DNA of 34,485 bases from Mesorhizobium sp. Root102 (lineage in GTDB: Bacteria; Pseudomonadota; Alphaproteobacteria; Rhizobiales; Rhizobiaceae), in NCBI RefSeq assembly GCF_001425625.1, contig NZ_LMCP01000028.1:1-34485 (forward strand), given 5' to 3'. The translations under genes and the position numbers were made by a program. Of the stretch, positions 24,800 to 32,901 are shown in pieces. How positions within the stretch are numbered: position 1 is the stretch's first letter; the number at the start of each line of letters is the position of its first letter. The notes beneath the pieces were generated by a model. It did not search any database. It was not told the DNA's origin and saw nothing but the letters and a program-made list of their open reading frames with translations.

Positions 24800-25936
24800 G
24801 TGAGCAAGGCCATTTTGCTTGTTGGAGCGGGGCACATGGGGCGTAGTGCGCTGGGCATGCTCGCGAGACTACGCCCTGATTGCCGCTTCAAGATTGTCGA
24901 CCGGTCGCCAGAAAATCTGGCACTTGGGATCGCCGTCGACCCAAAGCGTGTCGAAGGGGAACTTCGCGACGTCTTGAAGGACGGCATCGATACGAGGGGG
25001 GCCGACCTCGTCATGAACTTCGCGGGCCCCTTCTTTTTGGGCTCCGATGCTGTCGCGCGCGCAGCTATCGCAACTGGGGCTGCCTACGTCGACGTTTGCG
25101 ACGACGCTGAGGGGACCCAGACAATTCTGGACCTTCACGAAACCGCCTTGGCGCAGGCAGTTCCCGTGATTACCGGCGGCGGCAATTCACCGGGCATCTC
25201 GAACTGGCTGGCTTGCGACATCCTGGCGTCGAATCCTGGAGTGGACGGAATCAAGATCGTCTGGATCACGCGAGAGCGCGACCCCGGCGGCCTCGCCGTG
25301 CTTCGTCATATGCTTCATATGACCGTGGCTCCTTGCCCGATCTGGCGCAATGGCAAGATGGAATACTCGAAGGGATTCCATCCGGAGACAGCCATGTCGT
25401 TTGAGGTTCCCTCACCCTTCGACCGGATCGAGGCTTACGATACCGCTCATCCGGAACCGCTGACCCTCGCACGCTACAGACCAGATCTGAAATTGATCCA
25501 GTGCAAGGGATCATTATTCCCCAACTGGGCCAACCAGGCCTTTTCGACACTCGGCCGCATCGGCTTTGCCCGTGATGAGCTTACAGTCAAGATTGGAGAT
25601 CAGACCATCCAGCCCATAGAGGTGCTTTGGAAGCTGCTTTGGGCGCGACACAATCTTGGCCCCCCGCGGGAACGCCCTGCATTTACGCAGATCAACGTCA
25701 TGGGGCTAAAGGGCGACCAGCCTGTCGTGATGCACACCATTACGGATGACAGTGAGATGAGCCGCGGGACAGGCATCGGCATGGCGGCTGCCGCGCTCGC
25801 ATTGCTCGAAGGAAACGTACCGCCCGGCGCCAATGGTGTCGAGGCAATTCCGTTCGAGCGAGGACTTGCCCATTTCAAGGCGTTGTCGAAGGCCGAGGGC
25901 GCCTTTGCCAATGGGATAGTTGTCACCCATTTCTGA
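24800..25936 (+). CDS. Saccharopine dehydrogenase-like oxidoreductase (copy 2)
   Basis: A 378-residue saccharopine-dehydrogenase-superfamily protein starting with GTG; GGAGGTG lies almost directly upstream. It has the Rossmann motif LVGAGHMGRSAL (7-18), VMNFAGPFFLGSD near 70-82 and YVDVCDDAEGT near 96-106. It resembles the product at 19701-20849 in block order and length but differs clearly in sequence, so the two are old paralogues and not a recent duplication. Likely NAD(P)-dependent and cytoplasmic, acting on an amino-acid-like or imine substrate. It is the first gene of the plus-strand half of the divergent catabolic locus and carries operator site B at its promoter. Substrate unknown. 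Confidence 0.88.
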   Translation: MSKAILLVGAGHMGRSALGMLARLRPDCRFKIVDRSPENLALGIAVDPKRVEGELRDVLKDGIDTRGADLVMNFAGPFFLGSDAVARAAIATGAAYVDVCDDAEGTQTILDLHETALAQAVPVITGGGNSPGISNWLACDILASNPGVDGIKIVWITRERDPGGLAVLRHMLHMTVAPCPIWRNGKMEYSKGFHPETAMSFEVPSPFDRIEAYDTAHPEPLTLARYRPDLKLIQCKGSLFPNWANQAFSTLGRIGFARDELTVKIGDQTIQPIEVLWKLLWARHNLGPPRERPAFTQINVMGLKGDQPVVMHTITDDSEMSRGTGIGMAAAALALLEGNVPPGANGVEAIPFERGLAHFKALSKAEGAFANGIVVTHF

Positions 25937-25960
25937 TCCGCGTTTGGGAGATTTTGCATA

Positions 25961-26797
25961 ATGACCGATTCTTCTACGGTGATCGTGACAGGCGCTGCGG
26001 GCGACATAGGGCGTGCTTTGGCCAGACGTTTTGCCGCCGACAGCCGCCCCATTGCCCTATTCGACCGCACCGATGAGACGCTCAACACCCTGGCTGATGA
26101 GTTGAAGATACTGGGCGCACAGAAGGTGGCGATCTATGTCGCAGACCAATGTGACCGAGGTTCAGTCGATGCTGCCGTTGCGCAAGCGCGATCTGATCTC
26201 GGACCAATCGGAACCCTTGTTGCCAATGCAGGCTATGCTCGCCTTGCGAGCTTTCTTGAGATGCCCGAAAAGATCTGGGATCGACATGTCGAGGTGAATT
26301 TGAACGGGACCTTTCACACCTGTCAGGCAGTTGCCCGCTCAATGGCAGATGAGCGATTGGGCGGCAGCATCGTAGTCATCTCGTCGTGCCTGGCCCTCTA
26401 TCATACGGACCAAACGGGAGCCTATAACGCGACGAAGGCCGCGCTTTTGATGCTCGTTCGCACCATGGCTGCCGAACTCGGCGTCTTTCGCATTCGTGCA
26501 AATGCCGTCCTTCCAGGGATTGTGGACACGGCCATGACCAGACAAACTTTGGCAGAACCCGGGCGGCTGGAAGCCGTTCTTGCGGACACGCCACTGGGCC
26601 GGATCGGCCGGACCGAAGACGTCGCCCAGGCTGTGCATTTTCTTGCAAGCGAAGCTGCAGCATTCATAACCGGAGCATCATTGTTGGTGGATGGTGGCGC
26701 CTCCATCTATGGCCAACCACAATGGGTAAGGCAGGATCGACGCGTCCCCTACGAGCCCAATTGGGCCTTCGAGGCCCGTACCGCGGATCGGCGATGA
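25961..26797 (+). CDS. Short-chain dehydrogenase/reductase (SDR)
   Basis: A 278-residue classical SDR. Motifs are TGAAGDIG (10-17), ANAG (88-91), the Ser pair at 141-142, and Tyr155-x3-Lys159. Asp35 (LFDR) points to NAD(H). After the usual GASLLVDGG there is a tail of about 28 residues, YGQPQWVRQDRRVPYEPNW and on, longer than in most SDRs. It starts 24 bp after the saccharopine-dehydrogenase-like gene with GGGAGA upstream, so both are probably one transcript. It ends 20 bp from the convergent GntR gene. A dehydrogenase step in the same catabolic route is likely; the substrate cannot be assigned. Confidence 0.92.
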   Translation: MTDSSTVIVTGAAGDIGRALARRFAADSRPIALFDRTDETLNTLADELKILGAQKVAIYVADQCDRGSVDAAVAQARSDLGPIGTLVANAGYARLASFLEMPEKIWDRHVEVNLNGTFHTCQAVARSMADERLGGSIVVISSCLALYHTDQTGAYNATKAALLMLVRTMAAELGVFRIRANAVLPGIVDTAMTRQTLAEPGRLEAVLADTPLGRIGRTEDVAQAVHFLASEAAAFITGASLLVDGGASIYGQPQWVRQDRRVPYEPNWAFEARTADRR

Positions 26798-26817
26798 AAG
26801 ACCCGGCGCAACGAGGC

Positions 26818-27495
26818 TCATCCTTTTTGTTCAGCTGTCCGCTGCAAGGCCGCGAGTACCATTCTTTCTGATCTGAGGAGATAAATCTCCAACTGCTCTA
26901 TCCCTTCCGAGATCTTTTCGGCCTCCAGCAGAGAGACAAGGATCGAATTCATATCAATGTAGGGTTCGTGCAAATGAGCGCTGTTGTCGAGTTGGCCGAA
27001 TACCAGGCGAAGCTCAGCCAAAACCATTTCAAAGAAAGCGTTTAATCTTGGACTGTCGCACAGTTCCACCATCGCTCGGTGAAATTCCATATTTATGGTT
27101 CCCACGCGCCGCCAATCGTTACTTTTTTGAGCCTCCTTGGCTTCAGCAACGAGAATGCCCATCCTCAGAAGTGCCGGATGGCCTCGGCTGGCCATCCGCA
27201 CCGCTCCTATTTGGATCACTCGGCGCGCCCGATAGATATCAATAACCGAAGCCGCATTGGGGGCAGCGACAAAGACCCCGCGATTGGGGATGTGCGACAG
27301 AAGACCTTGGCTGGTCAGCAGCCGGAAGACCTCCCGCAACGTATTGCGGGAAATGCCAAATTGTGAAGCGACCTGTTGCTCCGAGAGCTTTTGACCAGGG
27401 GCGAGTTCGCCGTCGATCAACATGTCCCTGATCCTGGAAACCACCTTTTCGGCGAGAGGCTGATCGTCTGGACCCAAGGCTATTTTGGTGCTCAT
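26818..27495 (-). CDS. GntR-family regulator, FCD subgroup
   Basis: A 225-residue repressor of the FadR/FCD type. The winged helix-turn-helix is at about 13-75: VVSRIRDMLIDGELAPGQKL, SEQQVASQFGISRNTLREVF and the wing HIPNRGVFVA. The all-helical FCD domain follows, with the ligand- and metal-binding segment MEFHRAMVELCDSPRL. AGGAA precedes the ATG by about 6 nt. It is divergent from the pxp operon, and the 129-bp space between them holds two inverted repeats suited to its binding. The effector is probably the substrate or product of the pxp-encoded enzyme. Confidence 0.93.
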   Translation of the reverse strand: MSTKIALGPDDQPLAEKVVSRIRDMLIDGELAPGQKLSEQQVASQFGISRNTLREVFRLLTSQGLLSHIPNRGVFVAAPNAASVIDIYRARRVIQIGAVRMASRGHPALLRMGILVAEAKEAQKSNDWRRVGTINMEFHRAMVELCDSPRLNAFFEMVLAELRLVFGQLDNSAHLHEPYIDMNSILVSLLEAEKISEGIEQLEIYLLRSERMVLAALQRTAEQKG

Positions 27496-27553
27496 TCGGT
27501 TCCTGCTGGCCAGCTCGGCCGTGAGGCCAGGGCAAAAATCTCTCGAGATCGAT

Positions 27554-27586
27554 ATTGTTGAACAATCTTCGATATGTTATTGAACA
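27554..27586. promoter_or_regulatory. Likely GntR operators between gntR and pxpA
   Basis: Two inverted repeats lie side by side. ATTGTTGAACAAT (27554-27566) is perfect around a single central G. TGTTATTGAACA (27575-27586) pairs TGTT with AACA around four bases. Their half-sites TGTT/AACA are alike and their centres are about 20 bp apart, two helical turns, so cooperative binding of a GntR dimer pair is plausible. Confidence 0.6.
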
Positions 27587-27624
27587 GAATGCGGGTCATT
27601 TCAATCATATAAAGAGGCTGTCAC

Positions 27625-28410
27625 TTGGCAAGCGTTGACCTCAACAGCGATCTTGGTGAAAGTTTCGGCCCGTGGCCGATGGGCGACGACATCTCGATGC
27701 TTGATATCGTCACCAGCGCAAACATTGCCTGCGGTTTCCATGCCGGCGATCCCGCAGGCATCCTCACTGTGTTACGCGAAGCGGCGCGCCGCAACATCTC
27801 GATTGGCGCACATGTCGGCTACCGGGATCTGGTCGGCTTTGGTCGACGAAATATGGACCCGTCTAGCGCCGAACTGGTTGGCGACACAATCTACCAGATC
27901 GGTGCACTGCAAGGGCTTGCGAAGGCTGCCGGGACAACGGTTCGATACGTAAAGCCGCATGGAGCGCTCTACAACACCATTGCAAGCGATGCGCGCCAGG
28001 CCGCCGATGTGATCGCAGGCATAAAGGCTATCGATCCGTCGCTGACCTTGATGGCACTTGCCGGTGCTCCGATAGTCGAACAGGCAACAGCGGCTGGGCT
28101 GACGGTGGTGTGCGAGGCATTTGCCGACCGCGCCTACAATGCCGACGGAAGCCTCGTTAGCCGCCGCTTGCCCGGGTCCGTGATCCACGACCCAAAAACC
28201 GTTGCTGACCGGATGCTGCGCTTGGTCACCGAGCGGCGAGTAACTGCAGTCGATGGAACCGATATCGCGCTGGAAGCCAATTCGATCTGTGTCCACGGAG
28301 ATACGCCGACTGCTGTGGCGATAGCGCGCATGCTGCGGGATGAGTTCGCAGCCCGCGGCGTTCAAGTGAAGCCTTTCGCCGCAGCAGTCCGCGACTCTGT
28401 CCGTGGTTGA
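27625..28410 (+). CDS. pxpA: LamB/YcsF family protein, 5-oxoprolinase subunit A
   Basis: A 261-residue LamB/YcsF (PxpA) protein. In characterised bacteria PxpA with PxpB and PxpC forms an ATP-dependent 5-oxoprolinase that opens pyroglutamate to glutamate. Diagnostic segments are the N-terminal DLNSDLGESFG with a metal-binding look, SANIACGFHAGDP, GAHVGYRD, VKPHGALYN and EAFADRAY. The start is TTG at 27625, with AGAGG 8 nt upstream and no better codon. The gene overlaps the next one by 8 bp. The family is certain; activity on 5-oxoproline is likely by homology, but the attached biotin carboxylase leaves room for another substrate. Confidence 0.93.
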   Translation: MASVDLNSDLGESFGPWPMGDDISMLDIVTSANIACGFHAGDPAGILTVLREAARRNISIGAHVGYRDLVGFGRRNMDPSSAELVGDTIYQIGALQGLAKAAGTTVRYVKPHGALYNTIASDARQAADVIAGIKAIDPSLTLMALAGAPIVEQATAAGLTVVCEAFADRAYNADGSLVSRRLPGSVIHDPKTVADRMLRLVTERRVTAVDGTDIALEANSICVHGDTPTAVAIARMLRDEFAARGVQVKPFAAAVRDSVRG

Positions 28411-30004
28411 GCGCCTGCGTTTCCTGCCAGCCGGCAGCGAGCGTCTCCTTGTCGAGCTCGAGGATCTGGAAACGACGTTGACGCTGCTTGATTGCCTGCT
28501 GGCCTCTCGGCCGGAAGGTGTAACGGATATCGTTCCGGCGGCCCGCACGGTGCTGATCCGCTTCGACCCGTTCGTCACGACCCGCGATCGGGTCTCCGCG
28601 GCAGTCGCGCAGATCGATCTTTCAGTGCGCACCGTTCGGCAGGGCGAGACCTTCGATATACCCGTGACCTACGATGGCGAAGATCTGGCCGATGTTGCTG
28701 GCTTTCTCGGCTGGCCTGTCGAAGAGGTCATCCGTCGCCACACCGAAGCCACCTATACTGTCGCATTCACCGGCTTTGCGCCGGGCTTTGCTTATATGAC
28801 CTGCAGTGATCCCGGCTTTGACGTCCCGCGCCGAAAGAGCCCGCGTGTACGCATCCCAGCCGGCTCGGTGGCACTTGCCGGCAGATTTGGCGGCATCTAC
28901 CCATCCGATAGCCCGGGCGGCTGGCAGCTTCTGGGAACAACCGCGCTTCGCATGTGGGACACCGCGCGTGCGCGTCCTGCGCTGCTTGCACCTGGCGACC
29001 GAGTTCGTTTCCACCACCTGGCGAAGGACAGCACAGCGCATATCACCACGCCGCCCGCACAACATGCCAAGATTGCGCCTCGAAGCGACGGCTTGGTTGT
29101 AACCCGTGCTGACCGCCCGGCCCTCTATCAGGACCTTGGCCGTCCAGGGCGGGCCGACCAGGGTGTCTCAGAATCGGGCGCACTCGACCGCATGGCACTT
29201 CGTGAGGCCAATCTGTGTGTCGGCAATCCCCGCGATAGTGCTGCAATCGAGGTCGCCTTCGGCGGCTTTGCCGTCAAAACCGATCGCGCTGTGACGGTAG
29301 CGGTTTCGGGCGCCCCCAGCACGCTCACCATCCGAACGGCTGGCGGGCGCGAGGTTCCAGCGCCTTTGGGCCGCCCCTTCGCGCTCGATGCCGGAGATGA
29401 ACTGACGCTTGGCCTGCCAAAGGCGGGGATGCGCAGCTATCTGGCGCTGCGCGGCGGCTTCGCCGTCGAACTGGTCCTCGGCTCGGCTTCGACGGACACA
29501 TTGGCGAAAATTGGTCCCGCCCCGATTGTAGCCGGCGACGTGCTGGTGCCAGCAAACAGGCCGACAGTGGTGGCCGTCGATCCTGACCGAAACGGACCGA
29601 AACGCTTGCCGGGCGCCACCGATACCGTCAAGCTCGATATTGTGCTCGGCCCACGCGCCGACTGGTTCACGGCAAAAGGGATCGATACGCTGCTTGGCCA
29701 GGATTGGCAGGTCTCCGCTGAATCGAGCCGCATCGGCATGCGCCTTTCGGGAGCTGTCCCGCTCGAACGGTGCGATGCGGCAGAGCTTCCCTCCGAGGGC
29801 ACCGCGATCGGCTCTATTCAGGTGCCGCACAATGGCCAGCCAGTGCTGTTTCTGGCTGACCATCCACTGACCGGTGGCTACCCGGTGATCGGTGTGGTTG
29901 CCGCACACCACCTCGATCTGGCCGGCCAGATCCCGATCGGCGCGCGGATTCGTTTCAGCCAGGTTGCCGACGTTGAATCGCACGCAAAGGACATCGAACG
30001 ATGA
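28403..30004 (+). CDS. Fused 5-oxoprolinase subunits B and C (KipI-KipA)
   Basis: A 533-residue protein joining PxpB (KipI, about 1-215) and PxpC (KipA, about 230-525). The PxpB part has the cyclophilin-like segment GFAPGFAYM and PRVRIPAGSVALAG with GIYPSDSPGGWQLLG. The PxpC part begins DRPALYQDLGRPG, then GVSESGALDRMALREAN. In many bacteria these are two genes; here there is no stop between them. These two domains are homologous to the carboxyltransferase part of urea carboxylase. The GTG start at 28403 lies inside the last codons of pxpA, and the stop overlaps the next start as ATGA, so all three genes are translationally coupled. Confidence 0.92.
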   Translation: MVERLRFLPAGSERLLVELEDLETTLTLLDCLLASRPEGVTDIVPAARTVLIRFDPFVTTRDRVSAAVAQIDLSVRTVRQGETFDIPVTYDGEDLADVAGFLGWPVEEVIRRHTEATYTVAFTGFAPGFAYMTCSDPGFDVPRRKSPRVRIPAGSVALAGRFGGIYPSDSPGGWQLLGTTALRMWDTARARPALLAPGDRVRFHHLAKDSTAHITTPPAQHAKIAPRSDGLVVTRADRPALYQDLGRPGRADQGVSESGALDRMALREANLCVGNPRDSAAIEVAFGGFAVKTDRAVTVAVSGAPSTLTIRTAGGREVPAPLGRPFALDAGDELTLGLPKAGMRSYLALRGGFAVELVLGSASTDTLAKIGPAPIVAGDVLVPANRPTVVAVDPDRNGPKRLPGATDTVKLDIVLGPRADWFTAKGIDTLLGQDWQVSAESSRIGMRLSGAVPLERCDAAELPSEGTAIGSIQVPHNGQPVLFLADHPLTGGYPVIGVVAAHHLDLAGQIPIGARIRFSQVADVESHAKDIER

Positions 30005-31710
30005 AGAAGCTGCTCATCGCCAATCGCGGGGAAATTGCCATTCGCATTGCTCGTGCAGCGCGAGACTACGGTGTTGTTTCTGCTGCGGTCTATTCGGACG
30101 CGGACGCGAACTCCCTCCATGTCGAACTTGCCCAGGAGGCCTACGGCCTTGGCCCCGGTCGCCCGGCTGAGACATATCTGCACATCGAAAAGATCCTGGA
30201 CATCGCTCGTCGCGCCGGCGCCGATGCCATCCATCCCGGCTACGGTTTCCTGTCGGAACGCGCCGAGTTCGCTAAGGCAGTGATAGACGCGGGCTTCATC
30301 TGGGTCGGCCCTGCCCCCGATGTTATCGCTGCGCTTGGCGACAAGGTTGAGGCCCGGCGTATTGCCGCCAAGGTCGGCGCGCCTCTGGTCAAGGGTTCGG
30401 ACGGTCCGCTTGCCTCGGCAGCTGAAGCGGTCGCCTTCGCCAAGGAGGCCGGTCTGCCACTCGCAATCAAGGCAGCGTTTGGCGGCGGTGGACGCGGCAT
30501 GAAGGTCGCGCATCGCCTGGAGGAGGTCGGCGAACTCTTCGAATCCGCCGTGCGCGAGGCAACTGAGGCCTTCGGCCGGGGCGAATGCTACGCCGAACAG
30601 TTCCTCGACCGGCCGCGTCACATCGAGGCACAGGTCATTGCCGATAGTCATGGCAACACGGTTGTCCTTGGTACGCGCGACTGCTCGCTGCAGCGGCGTA
30701 ACCAGAAGCTCGTCGAAGAGGCTCCGGCTCCCTTCATAAGTGCTGAACAGCGCTCGCGTATTCACGACGCGGCCCGCGCAATCTGCGCGGAGGCCGGCTA
30801 CACAAGTGCCGGCACAGTTGAATTCCTGCTCTCACAAAACGGCGTCATATCGTTCCTTGAAGTCAATACCCGCCTTCAGGTGGAGCACACCGTGACGGAG
30901 GAAACGACGGGCATAGACATCGTCGTTGAGCAGCTGCGAATCGCCGACGGCTTGCCCTTGTCAATCACGGAGACGCCTGAGCCGCGCGGCCACGCGATTG
31001 AATTTCGCATCAATGCCGAAGATCCTGGTAGAGGGTTCCTGCCGACGCCCGGTCTGATCACCCGCTTCCGGGCGCCGGCAGGGCCACATGTGCGCCTCGA
31101 CGCCGGCGTTGAAACTGGGTCTGAAATCCCGAGCCTCTACGACTCGATGATGGCGAAGCTTATCGTCACAGGTGCCACCCGCGAGGAAGCGCTGAAGCAT
31201 GCACGTCGAGCGCTGGCTGAATTCTGTATTGAAGGGGTCGCCTCGGTGCTGCCCTTTCATCGCGCCGTACTAGAGGAGCGTGATTTCACGGCGGAGGATG
31301 GATTCCGCGTTTTCACCAACTGGATTGAGACGCAGTTTCGCGGCGTTGAGCCAGCCGCGAGGGTTGACCCGATCGAAGGTGGCTTTTTGCGTAGCTTCGT
31401 CGAAATTGACGGCCGCCGTCACACTCTTGGTTTGCCGGCAACGCTCTTTTCTGGCTTGCGAACCTCGCCGGGCTTGCAAGCGGCGGCATCTCCCGCCGGC
31501 GACGGCGCTGTTACCGCTCCTATCCCAGGTACCTTGCAGCAATGGCTGGTCGAGGACGGCGCAGAAGTTGCCGAGGGCGACGTTGTCGCGGTCATGGAGG
31601 CTATGAAAATGGAAACGCGCATCATCTCACCAAAGACAGGTTGCATAAGTCTGAAAGTCGCGGCCGGCGCGTCCGTTGGTCTCGGTACCCAATTAGCTAC
31701 GATCGATTGA
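30001..31710 (+). CDS. Biotin carboxylase fused to biotin carrier domain
   Basis: A 569-residue acyl-CoA carboxylase alpha-type protein. The biotin carboxylase part (1-450) has the N-terminal KKLLIANRGEIAIRIARAA, HPGYGFLSE, the ATP-grasp glycine loop AFGGGGRGMK, GTRDCSLQRRNQKLVEEAP and the catalytic EVNTRLQVEHTVTEE. The C-terminal biotinyl domain carries VMEAMKME with the biotinylated lysine at 536. It overlaps pxpBC by 4 bp. No acyl-CoA carboxyltransferase (AccD or PccB type) is nearby, so its partner may be the PxpBC protein, giving the same domains as urea carboxylase on two chains. Such biotin carboxylases near pxp genes are sometimes simply named AccC; a fatty-acid role is less likely here. 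Confidence 0.93.
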   Translation: MKKLLIANRGEIAIRIARAARDYGVVSAAVYSDADANSLHVELAQEAYGLGPGRPAETYLHIEKILDIARRAGADAIHPGYGFLSERAEFAKAVIDAGFIWVGPAPDVIAALGDKVEARRIAAKVGAPLVKGSDGPLASAAEAVAFAKEAGLPLAIKAAFGGGGRGMKVAHRLEEVGELFESAVREATEAFGRGECYAEQFLDRPRHIEAQVIADSHGNTVVLGTRDCSLQRRNQKLVEEAPAPFISAEQRSRIHDAARAICAEAGYTSAGTVEFLLSQNGVISFLEVNTRLQVEHTVTEETTGIDIVVEQLRIADGLPLSITETPEPRGHAIEFRINAEDPGRGFLPTPGLITRFRAPAGPHVRLDAGVETGSEIPSLYDSMMAKLIVTGATREEALKHARRALAEFCIEGVASVLPFHRAVLEERDFTAEDGFRVFTNWIETQFRGVEPAARVDPIEGGFLRSFVEIDGRRHTLGLPATLFSGLRTSPGLQAAASPAGDGAVTAPIPGTLQQWLVEDGAEVAEGDVVAVMEAMKMETRIISPKTGCISLKVAAGASVGLGTQLATID

Positions 31711-31968
31711 TCGCCCGAGGATGCCAGCTGTGGATTGGCGTCCGTGCATCCATCTTTGGATGCTGCTCCTGATCGACTGCTTGCCTGTACGAGCAATCAC
31801 TTCTGGAAGCGATTTGCGCCACGGGATCCGTGAATACTTGGCTCTGGCCCACGGCCGAAGCCTTACGGCAAAGGGAACGGCTGCGGTGACGACTATCGCC
31901 GACCGCAGCCGCCGCGATCCACCCGTCTTGGGGAGGGTGAAGGTTGTTCTGCGCGCCAGCAAGAAAAA
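31711..31968. other. Gap between biotin carboxylase and hydrolase genes
   Basis: No gene is supported. Open frames cross this stretch on both strands but show no family signature. A 10-bp perfect stem, CGGCTGCGGT (31878-31887) with ACCGCAGCCG (31902-31911) around a 14-nt loop, sits between the two convergent genes and may act as a bidirectional terminator or stabilising hairpin, though no clear T-run follows on either strand. Confidence 0.5.
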
Positions 31969-32853
31969 TCAACCGAAGAAAGTCAGCAATTCCCCCGCAA
32001 GCGCTTCGGGTTGTTCTTCTGCAAGATAGTGGCCACAGGACGCTATGGCCGTCCCGCGCACATTGGTCGCAATCTTCTGAAGCTGTGCAACCAGATCCGG
32101 CATCGATCCCTGGTCGGCGCGCACAGCAAGGACCGGCATTTCCAGCTTGCCCTTTGCACTCAGCTCGCGGTTCTGCTCGGCGGACAATGAGACTGCACGG
32201 TAATAGGCAAGACCACCTTTGAGTCCGCTGGACAGAAAGACCCTCAAATACTCTTCGTGGTCGGCGTCGGAGAATATCTGCGGGTTGGCCGCTTTACGCT
32301 CCAGGAACCAGCGAAGGTAAATGTGCTCCCGGCCGTCGATGAGCGCTTCCGGCAAATCAGGCACATTGTGGAACGCAACATGCCAGGTGCGCCATGCAAC
32401 TTCCGCTGACCACGGCAGCGCATCGGGCAGACTGATGCCAGGTATTCCGGTGTCAAGGATAGCCAGACTTTTGACACTGCCTCCGTTCAGGGCGGCATAG
32501 GGGTAAGCGACCCAGGCTCCGATGTCATGTGCGGCTAAGAAGTGCTTGTCGACCTCCAGCTTTTCGAGAAGTCCTCGAACGATCTTGGCGATGCTCGCCG
32601 TGTCGCAACCTGATCTTGGACGATCGGAATCCCCCTGCCCTGGAAGGTCCAGCGCTATGACACGATAGCGCTCACCCAACACCGGCAAGATCTTGCGCCA
32701 CGCGTACCAACTCTGCGGAAATCCGGCAAACAGGACCAGCACCTCACCGTCAGGACGCCCTCCGCTAACATGATGGAGTCTAACGCCATCCACTGTTGTG
32801 AAGCCGCGCTGGAAGCCATTAACTCCCGTAGCCGGCCATTCCCTTCCAACCAT
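31969..32853 (-). CDS. Alpha/beta hydrolase, epoxide hydrolase/dehalogenase type
   Basis: A 294-residue alpha/beta-hydrolase-fold enzyme. The nucleophile elbow reads AAHDIGAW with Asp110 in place of Ser, which places it with epoxide hydrolases and haloacetate dehalogenases. The general base is probably His275 in CGHYLAEEQPE. The oxyanion motif, usually HGFP, reads AGFPQSW (43-49). The DLPGQGDSD segment (69-76) is typical of the group. GGGGAGA lies about 6 nt before the ATG. It follows the small monooxygenase gene by 48 bp, probably in one transcript. Whether it opens an epoxide or removes a halogen cannot be told from this reading. Confidence 0.9.
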   Translation of the reverse strand: MVGREWPATGVNGFQRGFTTVDGVRLHHVSGGRPDGEVLVLFAGFPQSWYAWRKILPVLGERYRVIALDLPGQGDSDRPRSGCDTASIAKIVRGLLEKLEVDKHFLAAHDIGAWVAYPYAALNGGSVKSLAILDTGIPGISLPDALPWSAEVAWRTWHVAFHNVPDLPEALIDGREHIYLRWFLERKAANPQIFSDADHEEYLRVFLSSGLKGGLAYYRAVSLSAEQNRELSAKGKLEMPVLAVRADQGSMPDLVAQLQKIATNVRGTAIASCGHYLAEEQPEALAGELLTFFG

Positions 32854-32901
32854 GTCAGTCTCCCCGGTCTTGCGTATATGGCGAATGGGTCGTGGAGTGT
32901 C

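Noticed and set aside
31721..32029. Open frames on both strands in the gap after the biotin carboxylase gene, possibly an insertion-sequence remnant
   Set aside because: No transposase motif, no terminal inverted repeats and no ribosome site were found; listed only as a gap.
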